Shown piece after piece: positions 19,365-27,616 of a stretch of DNA of 64,000 bases. The stretch covers positions 37,040-101,039 of the forward strand of contig ML014170.1 in NCBI GenBank assembly GCA_003615045.1. The letters are read 5' to 3'. Each line of letters opens with the position of its first letter. Position 1 is the first letter of the stretch. The translations under genes were made by a program, and so were the position numbers. The notes below the pieces were generated by a model that was not told where the DNA came from, searched no databases, and saw nothing but the letters and a program-made list of their open reading frames with translations. Source of the DNA: Caulochytrium protostelioides (Eukaryota; Chytridiomycota; Caulochytriomycetes; Caulochytriales; Caulochytriaceae).

Positions 19365-20174
19365 ATGGCCGACGCCCTGTTTGTGCTGCCCGGCGAGCAG
19401 GTCACCTTTGACCACGAAGCCGCGGCGGCGGCGGCGTCCGACCGGCTGGACCCGAGCGCCCCGCTGCGCGTCCGTCTCGGCCCGGGGCTCGTGGCACACG
19501 CTGGACGCATCGTCGCCGAGAAGAAAGGTTACCTGCACGAACGCCCCGCGGTCCGCGACTCGGGGCCCCAGATGTGGGTCGAGGGCACCGCGAAGGCCTA
19601 TGTCCCCGCCACCAAGGACCTCGTGGTTGGCACCGTCGTGTCGCGCCACGCCGAGCACTACCGCGTCCAGATCGGCGCCGCCCATTTGGCGACGCTGGGG
19701 ATCCTCGAGTTCGAGGGCGCGACGAAGCGCAACCGCCCGCAGCTTGAGCAGGGCGCGCTGGTGTACGCGCAGGTGCTGCGCGCCCACAAGAACATGGAAC
19801 CCGAGCTGACGTGTGTCCATATGGCGACGGGCCAGGCCAGCGGTCTCGGCGAGCTGCCTGCCGCCTGCGCGACCGTCGTCACCGTGCCGCTCCACACGGC
19901 GCTCGCGTTGCTCAACCCGCAGAATGGGCTCTTCAACGTGATGGCCGACCATTTCGATTTCACAACGAGCGTCGGACTCAACGGCAGGATACACATCCAG
20001 GGCAGCGAGTTCAACGACGTGATCACCCTGCAGCTGGCCCTGCAGGCCGTGAGTCTGCGACGCCCCTCCGACTGGGCCGGCATCGCCCGCGCCGTGCTCG
20101 CACGTCGCCAGGCGGCCCGCGGCAGCCACGGCGCACGGCGCGACGACGACCACGCGATGCTCGAAACCCTCTAA
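19365..20174 (+). CDS. RRP40: Exosome complex cap subunit Rrp40 (EXOSC3)
   Basis: Rrp40 is one of three S1/KH cap proteins of the RNA exosome, guiding RNA into the nine-subunit ring for 3' processing and decay in nucleus and cytoplasm. The ATG at 19365 gives 269 residues (yeast 240, human 275); an earlier in-frame ATG-less extension to 19311 does not look like protein. The N-terminal domain opens with FVLPGEQV. The S1 domain spans about 65-155 (KDLVVGTVVSRHAEHYRVQI, GALVYAQVLRAHKNMEPELT). The KH domain ends with the diagnostic GLNGRIHI (G-x-N-G) motif near residue 206. The last 35 residues are a charged tail. The gene converges on MOD5 with 87 bp between stops. Confidence 0.93.
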   Translation: MADALFVLPGEQVTFDHEAAAAAASDRLDPSAPLRVRLGPGLVAHAGRIVAEKKGYLHERPAVRDSGPQMWVEGTAKAYVPATKDLVVGTVVSRHAEHYRVQIGAAHLATLGILEFEGATKRNRPQLEQGALVYAQVLRAHKNMEPELTCVHMATGQASGLGELPAACATVVTVPLHTALALLNPQNGLFNVMADHFDFTTSVGLNGRIHIQGSEFNDVITLQLALQAVSLRRPSDWAGIARAVLARRQAARGSHGARRDDDHAMLETL

Positions 20175-20261
20175 CCATGACCGCTTCGGGTCATCGTTTT
20201 CTAATTTAAATGATTCTCGGATTCCCCTCAACCTCAGTCTCAACCTCGACCTCGAGCCAGA

Positions 20262-21971
20262 TCAGATTAACCCGGCTTTGTGACGCGCCACTTGGCGGTG
20301 ATGGCGCCGCGACCGGGTATGGATGTGCCACTCGTGCGTGCCGTTGAATGTGCGGGGCTGGCCCTGGGCATCGCGGCACGACTCGCACGTGAACGTCGCC
20401 CACTTGGCGGTGTCGAGCCCGGCAATCGTCGAGACGGCGCCAGCCGCGTCGGACGGCGGGGCGTCGGGCTGCGTGACGCCGGCCGCCGCAAGGAGCGCGG
20501 ACTGCCCGCTCCCGTCCGACAGCGGCTTGCCCGCGAGGAAGGCAGCCGTCTCTGCCTCCGCCGCGGCCTCCGCTGCCTCTAGCGCGCCGTCGTCTTGCAA
20601 ATCAAGCATCCGCAGCGCGCCTTCGGGCGGCGAGCACGAATCAGCGGTCGCGGCGACGGGCTGCAGTAATGCGGGTGCAATCTTGTTCCGGATCCACGTC
20701 AACTGGCGCTTCGCATAGCGCCGCGTCGACTGCTTCACGAGGTCGAGGCCCTGCGTCAACGCTGTCTCGACCTCCGCAGGCTTCGTGGCGGCGCCGTCGG
20801 GCCCGCCCGCGTCCAGCAGCGCCAGGTACGCGGCCATCTCCTTGTAGCCGATGGCCTGACCCAGTCCGACCTGATGACGCTGGTCGGGCGCAACATGGGG
20901 CATCGCGGTCCATGTCGCATGGAAGTCCCGCAGCTCCGCAAGCAGCCCGCGCGCTACCATCGCGTCCACGCGGGCGTCGAGGCGCGGGTAGAGGGCCTCT
21001 GTCGACTGGAAGGGCCACAGCACGAGCGTCGGGTACCGGAGCACAGGCGCGGGCCGCGCTGTGAGTGCGGCGCTCATGGGCCGGCCGGACGCGGCGTACA
21101 CGGTGAGGATGCGGTGCAGGCGCCGCAGGTTGGCGGCGTGGTAGCGCGCGGCCATCACGGGGTCCACGGCGTGCGCGAGCCGCCGCATATCCGCCGCGTG
21201 CGCACGCAGCGCCGTATCGCTGCACGCAGGGATCTTCGCCAGCAGCGCCGTCACCGCGGCCATGTGCGGCAGCGCCATGTCCGGTTCGGCTTGTTTCGAG
21301 GTCGCTGCAGGGTTTGCGCTGCCGTCCGCGTGGCCATCGGCGTCGCCTTCGCCGTCGGCACGGCCATCGGCATCGCGACGAGACGAGCTCGTCTCACCCG
21401 CATTGTCGGGCGACGTATTGTTGGTCCACAGGGCCGCTTGGACATAGTAGCTCGTGCCGCCTACAATGATCGGCAGCTTGCCCCGCGCATGGATCGCGTC
21501 AATCGCGGCATGGACCTGCTCGCTGAAGGCGACGATGCTGCCCGTGACATCGGGCGCCCAGACGCCGACGAGATGGTGGGGTGCCGCCGCAACTTCGTCT
21601 GCCGTGGGCTTGTTGGTTGCGATCGGAAGTCCGCGGTACATCTGCAGCGCATCGGTGTTGATGAGCTCGCCGTTGAATCGCTTGGCCAGGCACAGTGCGA
21701 GATGGCTCTTGCCAACGCCTGTCGTGCCAATCACCGCCACGACGGGCTTTTTGGGCGGCTGGCGGGGTGCCGTCGCCGCCGCAACCGTGGCGATGGCCGT
21801 CATGACGAGCTGCTTCAAAGAGTCAGTGATCCAGGACGAGCATAGAATAACCGTGCGACCGCCGCGGGTGGACGGCGTCGTTGAGACGTGGCGATGATCT
21901 GCGGGCCCAGCCAGACGGTACCAGGCGAGGCGACGACGAGTCACAGAGAGCAGCGAGTTTGGCTTCAGCAT
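20262..21971 (-). CDS. MOD5: tRNA dimethylallyltransferase (i6A37 synthase), probably dual-targeted
   Basis: The enzyme transfers a dimethylallyl group from DMAPP to A37 of tRNAs reading UNN codons, in cytosol/nucleus and mitochondria (yeast Mod5, human TRIT1). The first ATG at 21971 gives 569 residues and begins with a basic presequence-like stretch (MLKPNSLLSVTRRRLAWYRL). A second in-frame ATG at 21803 (residue 57) starts just before the catalytic domain. Motifs: P-loop GTTGVGKS (82-89), TDALQMYRGLPIATNKP, IGYKE, and the signature QSTRRYAKRQLTWIRNK. A C-terminal matrin-type zinc finger (CESC...THEWHIHTRSRRHH) marks the eukaryotic family. An Asp/Gly/Ala-rich insert interrupts the swivel region at about residues 180-220. 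Open frame continues to 22127 but from a TTG. Confidence 0.93.
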   Translation of the reverse strand: MLKPNSLLSVTRRRLAWYRLAGPADHRHVSTTPSTRGGRTVILCSSWITDSLKQLVMTAIATVAAATAPRQPPKKPVVAVIGTTGVGKSHLALCLAKRFNGELINTDALQMYRGLPIATNKPTADEVAAAPHHLVGVWAPDVTGSIVAFSEQVHAAIDAIHARGKLPIIVGGTSYYVQAALWTNNTSPDNAGETSSSRRDADGRADGEGDADGHADGSANPAATSKQAEPDMALPHMAAVTALLAKIPACSDTALRAHAADMRRLAHAVDPVMAARYHAANLRRLHRILTVYAASGRPMSAALTARPAPVLRYPTLVLWPFQSTEALYPRLDARVDAMVARGLLAELRDFHATWTAMPHVAPDQRHQVGLGQAIGYKEMAAYLALLDAGGPDGAATKPAEVETALTQGLDLVKQSTRRYAKRQLTWIRNKIAPALLQPVAATADSCSPPEGALRMLDLQDDGALEAAEAAAEAETAAFLAGKPLSDGSGQSALLAAAGVTQPDAPPSDAAGAVSTIAGLDTAKWATFTCESCRDAQGQPRTFNGTHEWHIHTRSRRHHRQVARHKAGLI

Positions 21972-22422
21972 CCAACAAGCACTGCGCGGTGGCTCTGGCG
22001 GCGGATCAGGCGTCAACGGACGTTGAACGGCGCTCAGCGACGGTCGATGCCGATCAGCCCGAATAAGAATACGGAGTGCCGAAGTGGGGTCGGGGTTCCA
22101 CGGCAACTCCGACGCGACAGGCAACAAGACTGAGCGGGGGCTGGGGCCACGTGACCGGCGCTTCTCGCCTCCCAGCCCGCTGCTGGGCGATCATTTATAC
22201 ATATTTATACAGATTCGTCATTCACGTAACGACTATCTATCGTGGTCATGACGTGATATTGGCGTTCGGTGATGATCCTCCGCCTGGTGTGGCTGCGGCC
22301 ACACCGGGGTACCATCGCGCGTTCCAGTTCCAGGCGGGACCAGCACCCTGCCCAAGCCTCCTTCCGGCACCATTCCGGCACCAACATGCGCCCAAGCCAC
22401 CTCGCGGGCCCGCCTCCCGCCC
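21972..22422. promoter_or_regulatory. MOD5 upstream region and SART1 3' flank, with TATA-like and E-box motifs
   Basis: Both neighbours are on the minus strand. The region carries an AT-rich patch with TATAAATA on the minus strand (22202-22209, plus a second TATAAA at 22194-22199), about 230 nt upstream of the first MOD5 ATG, and a CACGTG E-box at 22148-22153. The AT patch could serve as MOD5 core promoter or as part of the SART1 poly(A) region; sequence alone cannot decide. Confidence 0.35.
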
Positions 22423-25197
22423 TTACGTGGGCCGTGGCGCGCGATGCCGGCCCAGCGCGATCTTGATCCGTTTCGGCGGGTGCGTGACTGGCGCGGCCTC
22501 GGCTGCGTCGTTAGCCGGCACCGGGTCCGGGGCCGATGCGTCGAGCGCCGACGCGGCTGGCCACGCGGCCGGCGACGCGGCCGGCGACGCGGGCGAGTCC
22601 TGGTGGGGAGGAGCGCTGCCGCGGCGTGCGGCGGTCGCCAGCACCGGCACCGATCCGATCTCGCGGAACCCGGCGGCGGCGGGGTTCTGGGCGCTGCGGT
22701 CGGCCTTGGCGGCGGCGTCCGCGTCGGGCGCGACGTTGTCGGCGGCGGCGGCGTCCGCGTCGGGCGCGACGGGCGATGCGGGCGGGTGCTCGTTCGACCG
22801 CGTGCCATCGGCCGCAGGAGCGCGCTCGTGCGATCCGGCCGGACGCGCCGATGCAAACAGGGTATCGGCCAGGCGGTTGTTAGCGCCGCGGCCAATGACG
22901 ATGCCCGCGACGCCCGCGGCTTGGGTATGCTTCTGCAGGGTGGCCACGACGGGATTGAGGTCGCCGTCAACGCCGAGGCCCTGCTGCTGCGCCTCGGCCT
23001 CGCGTTTGCGCAGCATCTTGTCGACCTTGGCCTTGCTCGGCTTGATGCCGTGGAACGCATGCGCCAGCTGCCGGAACGCATCCTTCGGGCCGAGACTATA
23101 CCCGTACGCGTCGCGGTACTCGAGATGGACCGTCGGCTGGTAGTTCTTGAACCGCTCGAGCGTCGCCGCGAGCTGCGCGCGTTCCTCGGCGCGCTCCGAC
23201 CGCGCCGAGGGCATGTCCGCGCGGCCGTGGTCGCGGCCGTCGTCGTCATTGCGGGGGTGCCGGTGAGGGTCGGGCGCGATGCCGGACTCGCGGTTGGAGC
23301 CGCGCGTCGCGAGCCGCTGCTGCTCACGCGCCGCGGCGCGGAGCAGATCATCGCGCTTCTTTTGGTTGAGCCAGAGTTCGCGCTCGCGGGCCAATTGCTC
23401 GGCGCGGCGCTCCTCGTCCGTCTTGGTCTTGAGCAGCCCCTTCTGCCGCAAGAGCGCTAAGGTGGCGCCGACGCCCGACGAGACAAGCGGCTCTTCGAAG
23501 CGGTCAGGGACTTCGCCCTCTTCCAGCTCGTCCGCGCGCTCCTGCTTGACCATCACCGCGTCGGCCGCCGCTGCCGGGGAGGGGTGCGCGATGGGTGACG
23601 CGCCAGCGGCCGAGACGGGCGCGAGAACGGGTTTCGCGTCCGTCATCGCCTCGTCGTCGAGCGGCTCGTGCTTGACCACGAGCGGCGGCGGCGTCGTGGT
23701 CGGCGTCGTCGACCGCTTCACGACGGGCATCACCCCGGGTGGCGACGCCGTCTCACCAGTATCGCGCGGGTCCGTTCCGTGGAAGGCGAGGCCGCCCACG
23801 AGCTCATGAGCTTCCGAGTAAGCGACACCGCCCGAGAGCGCGGCGTCGGCCTCGGGTTCGGCGGCTTTCGACGCGAGCTGCGCCGCAACGTCGGCCGCGG
23901 CGGCCGGCAAGGTGGCCCGCATCCGCTGGTTGAGAGCCCGCTTCCGGGCCTGCGCCAGCGACAGCTGCAGCGCGTCGTCGTCGATGCCCTGCTCGTCGCC
24001 GACGGCGCCGTCGGAACCACCCCCGCGCAGCGCGTTCGAATCGGCCATCCGCGCATCGAGCGCGGCTTCGGCGTCGGGCTCCAGCGGCTTGCGCTTGAAC
24101 GCCTTCAACCGCTTCTTGGCCTTCTTAGCCTTGAAGACCGGCTTCACCTCGCCGTCAACGGCCATCGGCGTGGACTTGACGGCGCCGAGCGCGTCGTCGT
24201 CGTCGTCATCGTCCCGACCCGTGGCATGGCGATTGCTCGCCGACAGGGTCGGGACATCCATGTCGCGGACGGCGTGGGCGGGCGTGACGGCGCTCGCGCT
24301 AGACGTGCGTCCGCGTACCGCAGCGAGCGGGTGCGCGGCCGAGGCGGCGGTGGACGCGGCGGCCGCCGCCGGCGCGAGGTGCGGCTGCGCCACTTTGATG
24401 CGAAACGCCGACGGGGCGCGTTCCGCCACATCGTCATACTGGCTGAGCAGGGGCCGGCGGCCCTTGGGCGTCCCGGAGGCCGCGTGCTCAAGCTCTTCGA
24501 TGGCGCTGGCGAGGTTGCCGCTGCGACGGGCACCCGCGAGGACCTGCTTCCGGGTCGCGATGGCCTGCGCCGCCCGCGCCGCTTCGACCTCCGCAATACT
24601 CTCCAGCACATCGCCTTCTTCCTCGTTCTCCAGCACATCCATATCCTTCAGCGTCAGGATCTGATCGTGCGCCGTAATGGCATCGAGGTCGCCATGGACG
24701 ACGAGCTCGGCGGCGTCCTCCTCGTGGGATATCCGGGACGCATGCGACGGATGTGATGGTTGCGATGCGCCCGTGCCGGGCGCGGACGGCGACGCGGGCG
24801 GAGGCGCGGCGGCGAGCTTGGCTTGCAGTTTTGCCACAAAGGCCGCGTTGTCTTCGCCGTCCTCGTCGCTGTCGGCATCGGCTAGCGTCGGGCCCGCCGT
24901 GAAGGCGTGCTTCGCGTCGGCCTGGCGCTGCGCGATCGCCGCAGCGATCCGGTCAGCGCGCTGCTGCTGCCGCTCGGCGCGGGCCACAGCAGTCTGGGCA
25001 TCAGCGTCACGCTGGCCCGCCGCCGCTGCCGCTACGTCCGACGGCGTAGTGAAAACCGAGACGGCCGCCGACGACGCTGGTCGCTTCACATGGCCGTCAT
25101 CGTCGTTGTTGCTGTCGAGACGCAGCAGCGGCAGACCCAGCTTCGCGCGGAGCTGGTTGCTCGCCTCGACGGAGAGCGCGATCTCGTCGGCGCCCAT
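22423..25197 (-). CDS. SNU66: U4/U6.U5 tri-snRNP protein SART1/Snu66
   Basis: SART1/Snu66 is a tri-snRNP protein needed for spliceosome activation. The ATG at 25197 gives 924 residues and starts directly with the family's opening motif (IALSVEASNQLRAKLGLPLL; compare SLSIEETNKLRAKLGL). The larger open frame upstream to 26418 is not part of the gene. Later features: a DDDDDDA acidic patch, LEEGEVPDRFEEPLVSSGVG followed by ATLALLRQKGLL near residues 560-600, and the conserved C-terminal block VHLEYRDAYGYSLGPKDAFR with QLAHAFHGIKPSKAKVDKML near 685-730. The final ~150 residues are Ala/Asp-rich and end in a basic KRIKIALGRHRAPRP. The gene is divergent from the BCH-RhoGAP gene. Confidence 0.9.
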   Translation of the reverse strand: MGADEIALSVEASNQLRAKLGLPLLRLDSNNDDDGHVKRPASSAAVSVFTTPSDVAAAAAGQRDADAQTAVARAERQQQRADRIAAAIAQRQADAKHAFTAGPTLADADSDEDGEDNAAFVAKLQAKLAAAPPPASPSAPGTGASQPSHPSHASRISHEEDAAELVVHGDLDAITAHDQILTLKDMDVLENEEEGDVLESIAEVEAARAAQAIATRKQVLAGARRSGNLASAIEELEHAASGTPKGRRPLLSQYDDVAERAPSAFRIKVAQPHLAPAAAAASTAASAAHPLAAVRGRTSSASAVTPAHAVRDMDVPTLSASNRHATGRDDDDDDDALGAVKSTPMAVDGEVKPVFKAKKAKKRLKAFKRKPLEPDAEAALDARMADSNALRGGGSDGAVGDEQGIDDDALQLSLAQARKRALNQRMRATLPAAAADVAAQLASKAAEPEADAALSGGVAYSEAHELVGGLAFHGTDPRDTGETASPPGVMPVVKRSTTPTTTPPPLVVKHEPLDDEAMTDAKPVLAPVSAAGASPIAHPSPAAAADAVMVKQERADELEEGEVPDRFEEPLVSSGVGATLALLRQKGLLKTKTDEERRAEQLARERELWLNQKKRDDLLRAAAREQQRLATRGSNRESGIAPDPHRHPRNDDDGRDHGRADMPSARSERAEERAQLAATLERFKNYQPTVHLEYRDAYGYSLGPKDAFRQLAHAFHGIKPSKAKVDKMLRKREAEAQQQGLGVDGDLNPVVATLQKHTQAAGVAGIVIGRGANNRLADTLFASARPAGSHERAPAADGTRSNEHPPASPVAPDADAAAADNVAPDADAAAKADRSAQNPAAAGFREIGSVPVLATAARRGSAPPHQDSPASPAASPAAWPAASALDASAPDPVPANDAAEAAPVTHPPKRIKIALGRHRAPRPT

Positions 25198-25846
25198 GGC
25201 GAAGAGAGGCGGCGGCGGCCGGGATCGCGGTATCGAGCGGAGTAATCTGTTGCCCGGGGTCTGCGCAGGGGGAGGGCTGTGAAGGCGCGCGGGGGTCGGT
25301 GATCCCACGCTGTTGACGCGGCGCCGCCGCCGCGGCTGCCTCCGTCGCCGGATGCGTGGGGTCTCGAGAGGTGGCGCATGACGCTCGCTCACGTGATGAT
25401 CAAGTGGCCGCTTGGGTCGCGTCGAGCGGGTGACGCCACGCTGGCGAAGGGAATGCGGGCGGGAGTGTCGGCGGCGGCGGCGGCGGCGGCGGCGGCGACC
25501 GGAGACGGCGACCGCGTGGCTGCCCCGCGGCGGCGGGTCCGCGGGGGCCCTCGGGCGCGGCGGGCGCCACAGTCGGCATCCCCCGCGGCGTCCAAGCCAC
25601 GCGCGGCGGCTGGCGGGCGGCCGCGGTGGTCTGCGCCGGGCGGTGTCCATGCAGATCACGAGTTTTCGAGGCGCGGCGCAGTGATGAAGCACCACCCGGC
25701 CGCGGGTGCCACCGGTGAAAGCGGGCGATCGGGTCCGTCGCGAAACTCCGATCATACTGGACTGATCGTGCGGATCTGTCAGGAGCCAGCATCCGTTCAA
25801 CCGGACCACCACGACATCGCCGTGCTGCATCACCCGCCGAGCGACC
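25198..25846. promoter_or_regulatory. Bidirectional promoter between SART1 and RhoGAP, with a TCACGTGA palindrome
   Basis: These 649 bp separate two divergent start codons, so both promoters must lie here. Near the SART1-proximal third is the 8-bp palindrome TCACGTGA (25389-25396), a high-affinity bHLH site type (Cbf1/Pho4/TFE family). A GGC/GCG trinucleotide run follows at about 25468-25498. No TATA box is seen. Confidence 0.4.
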
Positions 25847-27490
25847 ATGTCGACCGCCCACGACACATCGGCGCCGCCCACGCCGGCGGCGGCCACACCC
25901 ACGTCAGCAACCACGACGGCGGCGGCCACAACCGGCAGCACCCTCGCGTCGGCCTTCACGGCCTTCGCGACGACGCTCGCTGGCGCTGTGGCGCCCGCCA
26001 CGGCCACGGCCACGGCCACGGCCACGGCCACGGCCACGACCACGGCCACGCCCATGCCCCCGTCCACGCCCACGCCCGCGACCACGACCACGACCACGGC
26101 AGCAACTGCCGCGGCGACGACGACCGCGCCGCCAGCCGCTTCGTCCGAATCGCCTCCGCCGAGCCACATCCCGGCGCCGGCGCCGGCCCCTTCAGCCGCA
26201 CCGGTCCCGATCCCGACCACCGCCGTATCTGAAGCCGCCTCGTCCGGCGGGCCCCACGCAACGTCCGTGGCGCCGAGACGACTGACGGAACGCGGCGAAC
26301 AGCTCGCGGATCTCGTGATCCAGGAGGGTGGTCGCGACGGGCAGGGCGGCAGCTTGCTGGCGGTCTTTGCGTGCAACGTTCCCGCCGGCTTGCCGCCGTC
26401 GGAGTTTGACCAGCTCACCGACAGCGTGCTCGCGCGGCTCGGCCAGCACGTGAACGATGACCAGTACTACACGATCGTCTTCTTTACGGCCTTCAGCCAG
26501 ATCACCCCGGGGTGGCAGTGGCTCTACAATACGTACCAGCAGGTCGACCACGAGGTCCGCAAATCGCTGCGCCACCTGTACATCGTCAGCCCGCCGTGGT
26601 TCTACCGCATCCTGCTGTCGACGCTCGGCCGGATCGTGAGTCCCAAGTTCGCGCGGAAGCTCACAATCATCACGACGTGGGACGCGCTGCAAGCCAAGGT
26701 GCCACTGCGCCAGATCGCTCTGCCGCCGCCACTCGCGCAGGACTGGCAGCAGTACCAAGCGAAGCACCCGCCGACTCTGTCGTCGTCGCAGAGCCCGACC
26801 TTCGGCAGCCCGACCTCCCGCGTGCCGGCCGACGTGTTTGGCGTGCCGCTGCCGGTGCTGTTCGGGCCGAATGGTGACCAGCCGTGGCCGAAGCTGCTGC
26901 TGGACATCGACAGTGCGCTGCAGGCCGAGGCGCTGGCCAACGAGGGGCTTTTCCGCAAGACGCCGTCGCTGAAGCGCCTCAAGGAGGTGCGCCAGCAGTA
27001 CGCGAAGCATCCGCGGTCGCCGCGCTCGTTTCTGGACGACGAGGACATCCACATCGCCTGCGCGCTGCTGAAATCGTTCCTGCGCGAGCTGCCGCACCCG
27101 CTGTTTGGCGAGACGGATCTGCCGATCCCGGACCCTGCGAACGCCACGGACGCCGATGTCGCGACGTTCGCGCGGGATCTGCGGCACAAGGCCGTGCCGG
27201 ACCAGCCGCGGCGCACGTTCTTTGTCTGGCTGATGGACCTGCTTGCGCGCGTCTCGTTCCACCACGACGCGAACCGCATGACCGTCGCGAACCTCGCCAC
27301 CGTGATCGCGCCCAACCTGCTCTCCACCGAGGCCACCTCGCCCAACCCGCTCGCCCAGGCGCACATCGAGATGGTTGCAACGGCCAAAGTCGTGCCCTTG
27401 CTCTCCTTCACCATCAGCCACTGGGTCGACCTGCGCCCGCAGCTCCTCGCGAGCGACGACGACCCGCCACCCGCTCCTCCTGCTGAATAA
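25847..27490 (+). CDS. BCH (CRAL-TRIO-like) plus RhoGAP domain protein, ARHGAP1 type
   Basis: This is a GTPase-activating protein for a Rho-family GTPase (Cdc42/Rho), laid out like p50RhoGAP/ARHGAP1. The ATG at 25847 (GCGACCATG) gives 547 residues. Residues 1-140 are Ala/Thr/Pro low complexity, including an Ala-Thr dipeptide run. The BCH/CRAL-TRIO domain spans about 155-300 (YYTIVFFTAFSQITPGWQWL, KSLRHLYIVSPPWFYRILLS). The RhoGAP domain starts near FGVPLPVLFG (about 330) and carries the arginine finger Arg370 in NEGLFRKTPS, then KSFLRELPHPLF and NRMTVANLATVIAPNLL. The catalytic residues look intact. The same window holds a formin, another Rho-pathway protein, but they are 28 kb apart. Confidence 0.9.
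   Translation: MSTAHDTSAPPTPAAATPTSATTTAAATTGSTLASAFTAFATTLAGAVAPATATATATATATATTTATPMPPSTPTPATTTTTTAATAAATTTAPPAASSESPPPSHIPAPAPAPSAAPVPIPTTAVSEAASSGGPHATSVAPRRLTERGEQLADLVIQEGGRDGQGGSLLAVFACNVPAGLPPSEFDQLTDSVLARLGQHVNDDQYYTIVFFTAFSQITPGWQWLYNTYQQVDHEVRKSLRHLYIVSPPWFYRILLSTLGRIVSPKFARKLTIITTWDALQAKVPLRQIALPPPLAQDWQQYQAKHPPTLSSSQSPTFGSPTSRVPADVFGVPLPVLFGPNGDQPWPKLLLDIDSALQAEALANEGLFRKTPSLKRLKEVRQQYAKHPRSPRSFLDDEDIHIACALLKSFLRELPHPLFGETDLPIPDPANATDADVATFARDLRHKAVPDQPRRTFFVWLMDLLARVSFHHDANRMTVANLATVIAPNLLSTEATSPNPLAQAHIEMVATAKVVPLLSFTISHWVDLRPQLLASDDDPPPAPPAE
25998..26050. repeat. (GGCCAC)n hexanucleotide repeat inside the RhoGAP gene
   Basis: About eight tandem GGCCAC units, slightly degenerate at the end, code for alternating Ala-Thr in the disordered N-terminus of the BCH-RhoGAP protein. 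Confidence 0.85.
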
Positions 27491-27533
27491 CGCGCATTCG
27501 TATTGCCCGGATGCCATGGGCGGGGCTCTGAAT

Positions 27534-27539
27534 TTTATT
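27534..27539 (-). terminator. Candidate poly(A) signal AATAAA for the two-module gene
   Basis: A minus-strand AATAAA lies about 78 nt past the stop of the two-module gene (27617), in a short AT-rich patch between two convergent genes. Confidence 0.45.
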
Positions 27540-27616
27540 TTTCTGTTGATGATGGGAATGATGCACAGCGGACCCTCGCACCGCGTGGATGGCGGATGCT
27601 GAGGCCCTACTTGGTC

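Noticed and set aside
25198-26418. Upstream extension of the SART1 open frame
   Set aside because: It overlaps the divergent RhoGAP gene, is Val/Ala repeat noise, and the family's N-terminal motif begins right after the ATG at 25197.
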